A stretch of 64,000 nt of DNA from Enoplolaimus lenunculus (GCA_030248215.1 JASANG010001604.1:124001-188000); one strand, 5' to 3'. Shown: positions 45,058 through 56,888, numbered from the stretch's first letter. Translations and numbers: made by a program. The notes: generated by a model from the letters alone, not told the origin.

Positions 45058-46429
45058 ATTGCGAAAGATAGCACGTTGTGCTAGCAACAAGTGTTAGTTT
45101 ACTCAATGTTTCTTTTAGGGTCATAACTGTTTTTCAAGCAAATTCCTAGGCACATATATTAACCAGAAGCGTATAGCGTTTAGGATATTGTTAATCTAGC
45201 ATAAGCCTCGCTTACCCAAAATATAGTGTATAATTTATACCTACACTTTGACGGTTCCGCGAGAAAATGAGACAGGGCACAAGAAAAATATGGGCAGCTG
45301 AAACACAGGTTTAAAAAATGGGCAAAGAAAGGGTGAAGGTCACTTCTCTTCTCTCTTTATTAAGGTTGATTTATGTTTTTTAATGAATAAAGTTTTTTGT
45401 TATTCATCATATTTGCCTGCGTGTATTTTGTGTAGCATTCATAGCTAGTAAGAATTGACGTGAGAAGATATGTTACATGAATGGAAGTAGGTGGCCTGCA
45501 GATCAACTTGCGCAATATGGAGGAATATGCTTTCGCACAGACCGAATCCTGAGTACACAGGGTTTCAACAGTTTTCAAACATTGGCCCAGAAAATGTTCA
45601 GCTGTGAAATGATGATGGTTTTAGTTTTTGCAACAGATTAACCTACACCCTAATTCTCCAATTCCGTGTACGACATGAGTTGGGTAGGCTAGGGTACGAC
45701 GGTTTTTAGTTCTTAGTGCTCAGCAGCTGAAAATGAGGGACGTTTCCAGGAAGTTTTGAACACAGTCGACAGATTATCAGTACAGTGCGCTAGACATTGA
45801 GCCACGCCGCCTCTTTGCTCAGTTTTTTTCTGTTTTTATGCCTTACAAGAACCTCAACATACACATGTATCGGTTCTTCCATGTTTTTACCGCTTTTGCA
45901 TATGAAGGCACTACATATGCATCAGCATCCGCACCGCATGTCACGCGACTCAGTTGCAAAGGCGATCCGCCAACAATGTACTGCACGAAATTTTGGCTTT
46001 GTCAATTAAAGTCAGAAAAATTCGTTGTCAAGGAGCGAACGACGGTTTTCTAACATACCGCGCTCAGACAGGCTGAGTCCTGAGCAGGCAGTGCCCTAAT
46101 AAGAGTAAAAGTCTGTTTTGTCTGAACTGGCATGATATTTAGTTGCTGTCTTCAAAAATACCGTTTCAGTTGCGGTAGCGCTTTTCTAGTATTATACCGC
46201 GCCTATTGGAACAAATGTTTGTTGTGTAATAAATTGACGTATGCTTAGGTCGCTGCTGCAACAGCGGAAGTGTTTTCGTACAAATTAGACGTGCTGATTT
46301 TCAAAGCTATAGTGATACCTAATTTCATTCTCATCGTGATATACTGATGTATACGTATCAGTAACTTGTTCAGGGTTTCTATAGGTAATAGCATATTGTA
46401 TTTATATATTGAAATAAAACAAAACAAAA

Positions 46430-46432
46430 ATG
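46430..46432 (+). CDS. EEF2: EEF2 coding exon 1: the ATG alone
   Basis: The initiator codon ATG is followed at once by the donor GTAAGT. The next exon opens with GTG AAT TTC ACT, giving the universal eEF2 N-terminus M-VNFTV. Without this exon the protein would have to start at GTG. A first intron directly after the start codon is a known arrangement in animal EEF2 genes. The leader in front is A-rich (ataaaacaaaacaaaaATG). Confidence 0.88.
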
Positions 46433-49400
46433 GTAAGTGTTTTATACGTTGCCGAAGATGCAAAGCAGAGCTACTTTTGAAACTTTGTATCGTGGTGTAG
46501 ATATGCATGGACATAGTGTATATGTCGTAGGCCAATCTGTTATTCACGCCAAATACCTGTGGCCTAAGCCAAACTTCTATTACACAAAATAGCAGATTTG
46601 CCTAGGCCAATAGGTAATCCTGAATAGCAGATTGGCCTACGACATATATGTAACGTTAAGACATATGCATAGAAGTGCACATATTGCAGTGGAGAAAACT
46701 ATATTGGTCGTGTGGTGTAATGGATATGTACACTTGTGTAGCGAGCGTTTGGTCCGAGGTTCAATTCACGCCGTCGCAGTATTTTTAAGAGAAATTATGG
46801 AGGAAACCACGTATTTCCGCAGTATAGCGGGGAAAGGGCGGTCCCGACCGAGCAGTTCTGACTGTTCCTTTACCTCTGATTTTTTTCTGGCTTGATTACA
46901 CAACTCTAACTTAACAAACACACACCTACTATTTAAATAAAGCAGAAATAATTTATTTTAATCTGTAAAATATGACTTTTAATGACAACCATTGTTTATT
47001 ATACACATTATGTTTTTAGCAAAGTTGTTTTTTTTCGCTTAATGATGGTTTCACCATTACCTGTATATTTAGGTGAATTTCACTGTCGACGAAATACGTA
47101 GTCTTATGGACCGGAAAAAGAATATTAGAAATATGTCAGTGATAGCGCATGTTGATCATGGCAAATCGACGCTTACTGATTCGTTAGTTTCAAAAGCAGG
47201 AATCATTGCGTCACAAAAAGCAGGAGAAACGCGGTTTACTGATACTCGAAAAGATGAACAAGAACGATGTATTACGATTAAATCTACGTTAGTGTTTCTA
47301 TTTCAGCCATAAATATCCGGCAACATTTATTACCAGGGAGGGAATTAGAATTTTATTTTTTGCAGAACTCGATAGTTGGTCGCTCCCTAGCTGCAGCCCT
47401 GTTACAGATTTACTTCGAAATTGTAATGTGTTGTTCCATATGCGGTTCTAGTATAAACCCGATGTTTCCACTTAATTTTGCCGCCAGTACCTATTTTTCT
47501 CGCTTTGTTTACAGAATACAATTAAGTTCTCATTGCAATCACAGTTTAGTGCTTTTATTCAAGTTGGTAAAATGAAACACAATGCACGGTAACAAATTTG
47601 GTATATAATTGTTTAAATAAGACCACTTATTTTGTTCAGAGCTGGAATGAAATTTTACTGCTGCCGTATCCATTCGCGTTACGTAACATATTGCTTATGA
47701 TTTTATAGGGCTATTTCAATGTTTTTTGAGTTACCGGAAAAAGACATTTCGTTTATCAAAGGCGAAGGTCAAATTGAATACGACGAGGAAGGCGGTAAAA
47801 AGATTGCACACCGCGGATTTTTGATAAATTTGATTGATTCGCCTGGCCACGTTGACTTCTCAAGCGAGGTTACTGCCGCTTTGCGTGTAACTGATGGGGC
47901 GCTTGTCGTTGTCGACTGCGTTAGTGGTATGTACTTAAATAAATCGTTTGGAAGTTTTGTCAAGACGCTGTTTTATATATATTTAGAGTTGCCTAGTGGA
48001 CGAAATTTTTACCATTCCGGGGCCCAAGGTCCTGGGGCTAGTACCAACCGGGGTCAAATTTGAACACGCACGGATAACTGTCAACATAAGCTAGGCTAGG
48101 ATATACGAAATACGTATATTGTGGCGAACACTGGGCATTGTGCAGTATGTACACCAAACTAAAGATGTACCGATACCAAAAACTTTGCCGATACCGATCT
48201 CGATTATTTTGAAATTTTGCCTATGCCGAACCGATGCAGATGCCGATGCCGATTCCAGCTTTAATAAACCATGCTTAATAAACATAGGATACTATGAAGA
48301 CTTAAACTCTAGCCATTATAGAGGATTAAATTTTAATAACGGTTCTTTCAATTAATTTTTCAAACACAATCGCAAAAGGAATAACTGTTTTTCTGACCAG
48401 ACAGACAGATATACGCCCAGAAATGAAACTCATAGCATTCCAACTGACTTTTATATGTGGAAATGCCGCAGGTATATTTGTGATGTTTGATAAACCTGTT
48501 TTTCTTTCAGGAGTGTGCGTGCAAACTGAAACTGTTTTACGACAAGCCATCGCTGAAAGAATTAAACCTATATTATTCATGAATAAAATGGACCGTGCGT
48601 TATTAGAATTGCAGGTACCTACTTATATACGTAAGCTGGAGAATAACGGCTCGTATGTATGTATACAGCAGTATTACCCTGGTTAATTTGTATAAGAGTT
48701 TAATATATTGCTACTTGTATGTATTACATTATCTGTTCAAGGAATACTGTTAACCTTTATTTTTCACAACAACGATAATAGAAACATTTAGCCAGTGATG
48801 GTCTTTAGTTTTTGCAAACTTATATAATTTTAAGCAAAGATGAACAGTGTATACTTTTAACGGTGATTCTGATTGATGGTCTAGGGATGTTGCGATGTAT
48901 CGGCATCGGCACTGCAAAAAGTTGCCGATTGTTTGCCGATACTTGCACATAACAGTCTGTTGGAAAGCTATCAATTTCATTTCTGGCCACATATCAGTGT
49001 GTATGGTCAGGAAAACTGTTATGTCTCTTGCGTTTGTGTTTGAAAAAATTAGTTGAAATGAACCGTCCGTATAAAATTATAATGGTTTATGATGGTTAGG
49101 GTTTAAGTCTTCATATAATGATATAATGTAGCATTCTATATGTTTATTAAACATGGTGTACTAAAGTGGGAATCGGCATCGGCAAAAATTTTGGTATCGG
49201 CACATCTCTAGTCTTTAAACGTTCGTGATGGCTACCTATTTAGTTTAGTTGGAGAACATTCTCCTGTTAGTGAAACCGTATGGTTGTCTTGCAGCTTGGA
49301 CAAGAAGAACTGTACCAAAATTTCCAACGAACTGTTGAAAATGTAAACGTGATCATAGCAACGTACGGCGATGAAGAAGGTCCAATGGGCAAAATTTTTG

Positions 49401-52400
49401 TTAGTAAAACAGTTTGTCATGTTTATATACGTACGTATATATTCTATATTTCACAAGAACAGAATTTTTGAAAAGTTCAGATCTTGCAGCTTACTAGCTA
49501 GTTTCATTGTGTCACCGTTTGTGGTGTTAGAACGTTTATTAATGAATAACCTGACTCAGAAATTTTGAAACAAACTGAAAAACTCGAACATAGAACGCTT
49601 GAAATGAGTAACATATATACTAACCACATACCGAACAACGATGGTGATGCCTTATGTTTATATATGTATTAGATTTCAGGTGGATCCGTCGTACGGAAAC
49701 GTAGGCTTTGGATCTGGCCTGCACGGGTGGGCATTTACTCTCAAACAATTCGCCGAAATGTATGCTGACAAGTTTGGTGTTCAGGTAACTTTGCATTGGT
49801 ATGAAAAATACCCGGGGTTGGGGCCTAACCGTGCGTCAGTTTCTATATACGATTCTTAATTGACTCGCATGAAAAACAATCTTTATCTTGCTGGGTTTTC
49901 GTTTGAAATGAAAATCACCTGAAATGACTGCACACTGTATTTTTTTATTTTCTCACTGTTAGTTACCATATACGTATTACATACGTATATATATCGTAGT
50001 TCATGTGGATAGTTATCTTTACGTGTTCGAACATGGTTCAGTCCCGGCACCGGTTAAAATTCCGCCCCTGGTGCAGGGATGGGAGTCTCAGTATTTGGCA
50101 GATGTCGGTCTCGTTTTTTTGAGTCTCGTTGTTTAGGAACCATGACCAGATGTGGAATATTCAACTAATGTATGATTTTAGTGGTGAAGTAATTGATTAC
50201 TGATAAATAAAATTTCTTTGTGAAATTATGAAATTTTATAGTTGTGCAATAATTATGAGCAGATATTCGGAAAAATACACAAAAAAACAATAAAAACCAT
50301 AAAAACTAAGAAAGACACAAAAAACTACGAAAAAAGCACTGCAATAACTTTTTGAAAATATTAAATTTTTTTCGGTGATGATCAAAAATTGACCGAGACC
50401 GAGACTTTTCTTGGTCGGTCTCGGTTTTAACCGAGGCCGCCTATCCTACATCCTTGCCCCGGTGCAACTCTTATTGGTACAGCGTGATTTATGAGCAGTA
50501 CCAGAGAGTTATTTCAAGCAGGGTGCAACCGGAATTCCGGTTCTGGTTCCGGCATTTTTTCACCTTCCGGTTCCGGTAAATTTTTACCGGATTTAAAAAT
50601 TCCGGTGTTATAATTTGGCCGTTTTTTTAACTTTGCTAATCTTTAAGAATCTCTTTTGAAAGCCACTTGTATTCCGAATATAAGCCATTAATGGTGGATT
50701 TCACTTCAGTCGACGACGAAAATCTAAAATACAACAAATAAAATAAATATCTATGTTCGACTAAGGTTATTTCACAAATAATAGAGCAAAAATAAGATTT
50801 TTTGTTGAAATGCATTTTTCACTTTCCAGTTCCGGTAAAATTTTCAAATTCCGGTTCCGGTAATTTGTAATTCCGGTTGCACCCTGATTTCAAGGTCAAG
50901 TAACATGTAGTATTATAACAGATGCTGTATTTCAGGTTGACAAATTAATGAAGAATCTATGGGGCGAACGTTTTTTCAACCCTAAAACGAAAAAATGGAC
51001 TAATTCACCAAGTGAAGGTGGCAAACGAGGCTTCAATCAATTTGTTTTAGATCCGATTTACAAAGTACGTTAGCTAATTTTAGGATGAAACTTTGTCCTA
51101 CACACAATTGATTTATAAAAGCTCCAACATGTTTAGTCTTGTTGCATGTGTGAAAACGCGTTGGCATTTTGCTAGTGGTAGCCCCATGCGTTTGAAATTT
51201 ACTTATAAAAACGGAAAGACAAACACCATAAGTTATCATCGCCTCTAAACTTCGAAAAAGGAAATCTATGCTAAAGTACATTAGAAAAATCCTGACTAAA
51301 ATATCAAACTTTAGCATGTGTTTCATCTCGGGAACTTTCTAAAAAGACCGCACAAAAACTAATAACATTCTTTTTACTGCTTTGTCATTTCCGGCCAGGC
51401 ACGGCGAGAAATCGAGGTTTACGAAAAGAAACGCTCCATGTAAACACACAAAAACCTGTATTGCTGTATTCATACTTAAACATAAAAAGAGCACACTTTC
51501 AGCGAAATAGCAGTTTAGTTTGTAAAGATATATTCATTCATCCACCATCAAGATTAGTTTCTATTAGAGGATCTCTGAAAGAGGTTTTTCAGTTCGTGAC
51601 CAAAGAATAGTTTTTGATTGTAGTCCCTTCCATAAGTTTTGGTCGAAAAAATTTTCTGATTCGATAAACTTCAATACTTTCAACCCTGTTCACAGAAAGC
51701 TATGTTGAACAAGATAGTTTTTTAATTTGAACATCTTGTCATGTGTGTATTTTTAGGTATTTGATGTAGTCATGAATGTTAAACGTGAGGAGACAGCAAA
51801 ATTAATTGAGAAAATCGGTGTCAAACTTGCATCTGAAGAAAAAGAGTTGGAAGGCAAGCCGCTGATGAAGGTTAGCAGCCGGCACCGGACTTGAGATAAT
51901 GTGTTTTGTGTGTTGTGTAAATTTTGCAATTGTGGGTATAAAATTTGTTCATCTTACTCTTAAACTTCTGATGTTGGAAAAATTTTAAGTGTGGTACAAA
52001 ATGTTTTTAGTTTTAGGTTCTAATCGCCCTGGAAATTTAGTAAAGAAACATGTTTGGTATTGAAAAAATTAGTCTCACTCGTTTGAATTCTTGTCTATTT
52101 TTGTTTTTAGTGTTTGCTGCGAAAATGGTTACCTGCTGGCGATACACTATTGCAGATGATCTGCATATACCTTCCATCGCCGTTCTCCGCTCAAAAGTAT
52201 CGTATGGAAATGTTGTACGAGGGCCCACATGACGACGAAGCCGCTATTGGTAACTTATTCAGTGTTTGTGAAGGGGTTATGGTATTGGTTACTTATTCAA
52301 AATTATCAAACCATTCTATTCCATGCTTCCTTACTTGAGGTGTTTTGAATTTCTCCTGCTGAACTTCTCTAGGTGTAAAATCGCAGTGAAATGTTTTTGT

Positions 52401-55400
52401 ATATATAGTTTAATTTAAATTCTTCATTCAAGCAATCAAGAACTGCGATCCAAATGGACCACTCATGATGTACGTCAGCAAAATGGTGCCAACGTCGGAT
52501 AAAGGTCGATTTTACGCTTTCGGGCGAGTATTTTCGGGCAAGGTGTCGACCGGACAGAAATGCCGCATTCAAGGACCTAACTTTATACCAGGCACTAAAA
52601 CAGATTTGTTTGAAAAATCGATTCAACGGTTAGTCATTATTGTGATTGGCATGTTTTGCTTGTTGCAGTTTTTGCGCTTTAGCTATATACTTCAAACTTC
52701 CGACACCGTTTCCATCGTATGTACCTATTAATTAGTATGTAAAATCGTCGTAATATATATTATAGGTGAACATTTTATAAAATTTCCGTTTTGCCTATTT
52801 CTCATTTGTAAGCAATGATTTTAGGATGTACACTGACCAAGCTGTGTATCTCGCTCTGGTGTGTCTATGCTTTGTGTAATTCTCTCGTGTAGAATGTTAT
52901 AGAACCATACTCATGATGGGACGCTACGTCGAAGCGATTGAAGATGTACCTTGTGGCAATATTTGTGGTCTTGTAGGTGTTGATCAATTCTTAGTAAAGT
53001 CCGGCACGATCACAACGTACAAGGATGCTCATAATTTAAAGGTAGATTCGTATCGGAATGAAACATTGCTTAATTTAGTTCCAGTTTCAGTGTAATATGG
53101 CTTGAGCGAATTTTTAGCTATTTCATTATCAACTTTTACAAAGACACATCTGAAACAGCTTATGAACAAAATTGAACTAACTACGAAAACAATCCTTTCG
53201 AAATAACAATTTTTTTACACAGAGATTCCAACATTTGACTGATTGTGAATAATTTTACCACAAAACCGTAACAAATCCGGTTCCTGCATCTTTGAATCCA
53301 GGAACAGGAACAAGAATAGAATTTTTGGAGGAATTCCGGCTTAATAGTAATTCCAATGGAACGCTGGAGCGAACTTATACATTTTTACAGGTTATGAAAT
53401 TCAGTGTTAGTCCTGTTGTTCGCGTTGCTGTGGAGCCTCAAAATCCTGGTGAACTGCCAAAACTGGTTGAAGGTCTTAAGCGATTGGCCAAGTCGGATCC
53501 TATGGTGCAGGTTAGAATCGACATTCTTTATTTGCCAATTCACCGAAGTCGCGTTGATTCTACTTCAAATATGCGAGCTGATACATCAATGTTGCAAATG
53601 TTTTTGCATTACATACATTTTTGATAGCTAGTCTTTTTCGGTGTGCGTTTTATAAATCCTACAAGCATATCCCATTCCGTGCATTGCATACTGTTTCAAC
53701 ATTAATATAGAAAGATTGTTAAAATTTCGGCACGTATGTTTAGTCAACTTGTGCTTAATGTATTTGAGGTACATACGATATTGTTATAAAACTTGCCACC
53801 GTTTTGTGATCATTTAGTGCATCTTTGAAGAATCTGGCGAGCATATTATCGCTGGCGCTGGAGAGCTTCACTTGGAAATTTGCTTAAAAGATTTAGAAGA
53901 AGATCATGCGTGTATCCCGTTGAAGAAATCCGAACCTGTCGTATCATATCGTGAATCTGTGTCAGAGGAGTCTAATATAATGTGTTTATCAAAGTCGCCT
54001 AATAAACACAATCGACTTTTCATGAAAGCAGTGCCGATGCCCGACGGATTAGCAGAGGACATTGACAGTGTAAGCTAATTTAATTTTAGGCATTTAACCA
54101 AGCTTTCCCAAATGTGGTTTTTGAACCTTAACTTCCAGGGTGAAAATACTATTTTAATTCCGGATAGATTTTTGATTCTAAAAAAGTGCTGCTGATTCGA
54201 TTAGAAGTTAAACCTAATTAGAAGCTCATTCTTGAGTGGTAATTTGCATAATTGAGCGAAGCGAAACTCCGAGCAAAGCTCGGAGTTTCGCGAAGCTTTT
54301 TATGTTTTGTACATGGGGGTCGAAAGGTGGATTTCCGTCCGTCCGTCTGTCCGTCCGAAAGAATCTCAGGAACGGCTGAACCGATTTTGATAAATTTTTT
54401 TGTTTGAAAGTCAATTATCCTGGGGTGTTAACCTCGCATTGGGGTTTTAAAATTTAAAGCCGTTTATTAGCTACAGGCTAATTTGCATACTTAATTAAGC
54501 CTAAATTAGGACTTTCCACAATATTTCGCTAATTATTACAGTTAGAAGCAATCTAATTATAGCATTAAAGGTTTTTTGGGTGCGAGAAATCTGCCTAGAC
54601 TGTTTACAAACCTCCAAAACCGATACTTGAGCAGTTAGCTAATACACTAGTTATTAAGGTCGAAAGCAATATAATTTCAGCACTAAAGGGTTTTTAGGTG
54701 CGAGGAATTTGAATAAATTGTTTCCAAACATCCAAAACCGATAATTGAATAGTTAGCTAATTTGCATATTAGCTTAATTGACAAGACAAAATTAGGACTT
54801 TAAATTATTTCAATAATTATCGGTTTACTGAAGGCTTTTTGGTGCGAGCAATCTGAATAATTTGTGTACAAACCTCCGAAACCGATAATCGAATAGTTAG
54901 CTAATAGCTAATTTGCATATTAGCTTAATTGACAAGACAAAATTAGGACTTTAAATTATTTCAATAATTATTACGGTTTACTGAAGGTTTTTTGGTGCGA
55001 GAAATCTGAATAATTTGTTTACAAACGTCTAAAACCGATAATTGAGCAGTTAGCTAATAGATAATTTGCATATAAGCATACTTGATAAGCCTAAATTAGG
55101 CGATTTTACAATGTTTCACTAATTATTAGGGTTACAAGCAATCTAATTTCAGCAATAATGGATTTTCGGGTACGAAGAATCTGAATAAATTGTCTACAAA
55201 CCTTTAAAAGCGATTATCGAATAGTTAGCTAATAGCTAATTTGCATATTTACTTAATTGACGAGAAAAAATTATGACATTTTAAATTATTTCAATAATTA
55301 TTAGGGTGGCTGAAGAGTTCTTGGGTGCGAGGAATTTTAGGAAATTGTTTAAAAACCTCCAAAATCGATAAATGAATAGTTAGCTAATAACTAATTTGCA

Positions 55401-56888
55401 TATTGCCTTAATTGCTTACGTGCGTTCGAGCTTCGATCAATAAATGTAGTCCCACTACGACTGGTTATATGTTGCGTAAATTTCTGGTTGTATGTTGCTT
55501 AAACTAGTTATGTATCTATTGCAGTATAACATTCTTCCAGGGTGAATTGGGCGCACGAGACGATCCTAAAGTTCGAGGCAAAGTTTTGGCGGAAAAATAC
55601 GAGTACGATGTCACAGAAGCTCGCAAAATATGGACGTTTGGTCCTGATGGAACCGGGCCCAACATTTTAGTTGATTGCACAAAAGGTGTACAATACCTGA
55701 ACGAAATTAAAGATTCTGTTGTTGCCGGCTTCCAGTGGGCAACAAAAGAGGTAACGCGTTTGTTATCGTAAACTGTTTCAGATACGAGACATTTTAAAAA
55801 AATTTCGGCGCTTTAGATTTTAGCTGGTTTTTCAAAAAACCTAGTCAACGCGAAAAAAAAATTTTCTCGCTTGTAATAGGTATTGTTAACTTGTCGGTTT
55901 TGTTTAGGGCGTGTTATGCGAGGAAAATTGTCGTGGTATTCGTTTTAATATACACGATGTGACTTTGCATGCGGATGCGATACATCGTGGCGGTGGTCAA
56001 ATTATTCCTACAACACGGCGTGTATTGTATGCATGCATGCTCACTGCTGCTCCGCGCTTGTTGGAACCAGTTTACCTGGTCGAGATTCAGTGTCCTGAGG
56101 TGAGCTAATCAGGAATGGGCTTTGGTTCACTAATTACTCAGCCATTTGTTCGTTGAAAAGCACTCAGTATAAGTGCCATATTCATTACAAAGTATCTACA
56201 GCTGGTCATTTTTCACTCCTATCTCTGACAAAATTTGCAGAAGTTAATAACATTATACTGTTTTGGTAAGTTTTGCAGGCAGCAGTTGGTGGCATCTATG
56301 GTGTGTTGAATCGTCGCCGTGGTCACGTATTCGAAGAAGCACAAGTGCCAGGAACACCTATGTTCGTCGTGAAAGCGTATTTACCCGTCAATGAATCATT
56401 CGGTAAGATAATAGTCGTGTTAGGAAATATTTTAAATTTTGCGGAAGCTACAGTCGTGTTATCTACAAAGAATTGATTACATTCAAATGCTGGCGCCAAA
56501 TGTAGTAGCGCATGACATGGCGTTGCTTTATCAAGCAATATATATGGTTGGCTTTTTTATGGTCAGTTATCGTAAAGAGTAAAGTTATCTAATAAAATTG
56601 CTCCCCGTTTTTAAAATAGGCAGTCATGTCTGTCGCTATCATTGTTCAAAATTTGCTTTAATATTTCTATTACTGTTTGTGTAATACTATTCAGGTTTCA
56701 CTGCTGATCTGCGCAGCAACACTGGTGGTCAAGCTTTCCCACAGTGCGTTTTTGACCATTGGCAAATATTACCGGGAGATCCGTTTGAAGCGTCAACGAA
56801 ACCCGGTCAAGTTGTTACGGAGACAAGGAAGCGTAAAGGTTTGAAAGAAGGCATCCCTGATTTAGCGAACTTTTTAGACAAACTTTAA
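46430..56888 (+). CDS. EEF2: Eukaryotic translation elongation factor 2 (17 exons)
   Basis: eEF2 is the GTPase that moves the ribosome along mRNA. Coding exons: 46430-46432, 47073-47287, 47709-47926, 48511-48614, 49295-49399, 49680-49784, 50936-51064, 51757-51870, 52111-52249, 52433-52628, 52903-53041, 53391-53510, 53818-54069, 55541-55750, 55908-56099, 56279-56402, 56695-56888. They total 2559 nt, 852 aa (human 858). Visible motifs are the P-loop AHVDHGKS (residues 26-33), the kinase target AGETRFTDT (Thr57 from Met1), [12 protein letters not shown], and the diphthamide loop [12 protein letters not shown] with His709. The C-terminus NFLDKL is canonical. The frame is clean and all key residues are present, so the gene looks functional. 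Confidence 0.97.
46519..46648. mobile_element. 130-bp MITE in EEF2 intron 1
   Basis: TATATGTCGTAGGCCAATCT (left) is matched by AGATTGGCCTACGACATATA (right), an inverted repeat of about 28 bp including the adjoining GTTATTC / GAATAGC. No internal coding sequence. Confidence 0.8.
46706..46779 (+). repeat. tRNA-like SINE fragment in EEF2 intron 1
   Basis: ggtgtaatggatatgtacac is a good A box and gaggttcaattcacg a good B box at tRNA spacing. The two ends (ggtcgtg and ccgtcgc) do not pair, so a functional tRNA is unlikely. It lies 58 bp after a 130-bp MITE in the same intron. Confidence 0.55.
47073..49399 (+). CDS. EEF2: EEF2 exons 2-5: GTPase (G) domain
   Basis: These exons hold the nucleotide-binding core: P-loop [13 protein letters not shown], switch-region [17 protein letters not shown]3 [12 protein letters not shown] and G4 [11 protein letters not shown]. 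Exon 5 ends at donor GTTAGT after GPMGKIF and joins [13 protein letters not shown] in phase 0. Intron 3 (47927-48510) and intron 4 (48615-49294) each hold a copy of a related inverted-repeat element. Confidence 0.95.
48158..48483 (+). mobile_element. hAT-like MITE (TAGAGATGT..CCGATACC type), EEF2 intron 3
   Basis: Starts ctaaagatgtaccgatacca with repeated gccgatgccgat motifs and ends in a decayed right terminus. Its inner block (cagacagacagatat, gaaatgaaactcatagcatt, ccaactgac) is the inverse of the inner block of the element at 48881-49211. Confidence 0.6.
48881..49211 (-). mobile_element. hAT-like MITE (TAGRGATGT type), EEF2 intron 4
   Basis: Termini CTAGGGATGTTGCGATGTAT and GGTATCGGCACATCTCTAG are inverted repeats with cggcatcggca motifs. 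It is the same family as the element at 48158-48483 in opposite orientation. I could not identify a clean 8-bp target duplication. Confidence 0.65.
49680..52249 (+). CDS. EEF2: EEF2 exons 6-9: G' insert region and lead into domain II
   Basis: Exon 6 carries [19 protein letters not shown], exon 7 [14 protein letters not shown] and [11 protein letters not shown], exon 8 [19 protein letters not shown], and exon 9 [12 protein letters not shown] to [10 protein letters not shown]. The segment between KFGVQ and KLMKNLWG is short compared with vertebrate eEF2, which accounts for most of the difference in length. Exon 7 starts 49 bp after the end of a hAT-type MITE. Confidence 0.94.
50074..50456. mobile_element. 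hAT-type MITE, 383 bp, EEF2 intron 6
   Basis: Ends CAGGGATGGGAGTCTCAG and CCTATCCTACATCCTTG are inverted repeats, with GTCTCG / CGAGAC-rich subterminal sequence. Flanking 8-mers are ccctggtg and ccccggtg (one mismatch), an 8-bp target duplication as made by hAT transposases. Confidence 0.8.
50519..50886. mobile_element. hAT-type MITE, 368 bp, EEF2 intron 6
   Basis: Ends CAGGGTGCAACCGGAATTCC and GGAATTACAAATTACCGG's complement at the right (…ATTCCGGTTGCACCCTG) are inverted repeats full of TTCCGGT motifs. The flanks are the perfect 8-bp duplication ATTTCAAG (50511-50518 and 50887-50894), diagnostic of hAT-type insertion and of fairly recent age. Confidence 0.9.
52433..54069 (+). CDS. EEF2: EEF2 exons 10-13: domains II and III
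   Basis: Exon 10 follows an unusual CAAG acceptor and encodes [20 protein letters not shown] and [12 protein letters not shown]. Exon 11 gives [18 protein letters not shown] and GVDQFLVK. Exon 12 gives [17 protein letters not shown] to LAKSDPMVQ. Exon 13 (252 bp) gives [20 protein letters not shown] through [11 protein letters not shown] to EDIDS. All match conserved eEF2 segments in order without gaps. Confidence 0.95.
54240..54425. repeat. Dispersed-repeat block with GC hairpin and CCGTCCGT run (EEF2 intron 13)
   Basis: cgaaactccgagc-aaa-gctcggagtttcg is a perfect 13-bp stem. It is followed by ggatttccgtccgtccgtct and aggaacggctgaaccgattt, a phrase recurrent in repeats of many invertebrates. 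It directly precedes the tandem array. Confidence 0.6.
54430..55420. repeat. Degenerate tandem repeat, units about 120-175 bp (EEF2 intron 13)
   Basis: The landmark gttagctaat occurs at 54633, 54752, 54896, 55049, 55223 and 55379. Each is preceded by aacctccaaaaccgataatt-like sequence and followed by tttgcatattagcttaattg, then aattattagggtt and ttttgggtgcgagaaatctg. Units vary in length through insertions and deletions, so this is an old satellite-like array or internal repeats of a larger element. Confidence 0.8.
55541..56888 (+). CDS. EEF2: EEF2 exons 14-17: domains IV and V with diphthamide loop
   Basis: Exon 14 (210 bp) carries [18 protein letters not shown] and the Q-W-A-T-K-E end. Exon 15 (192 bp) holds the tip of domain [17 protein letters not shown], where His709 is the residue converted to diphthamide and ADP-ribosylated by diphtheria toxin in other eukaryotes. 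Exon 16 gives [20 protein letters not shown], and exon 17 [18 protein letters not shown] to the stop at 56886-56888. Confidence 0.95.

Larger units (their letters stand above)
40148..46429. other. Slit-EEF2 intergenic region (6.3 kb)
   Basis: I find no supportable gene. It holds a family C element, four family A MITEs, a CACTG MITE and the palindrome pair. An AATAAA at about 41165 could serve slit if its 3' UTR is about 1 kb. The EEF2 promoter must lie in the last part or in an upstream exon; no TATA box is evident. Confidence 0.6.

Noticed and set aside
46706-46779. A functional tRNA gene in EEF2 intron 1
   Set aside because: The two ends do not pair as an acceptor stem. Kept only as a tRNA-like repeat.
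46632-46895. 87-codon open frame in EEF2 intron 1
   Set aside because: It reads through the MITE end and the tRNA-like repeat, and no coding signal remains outside them.
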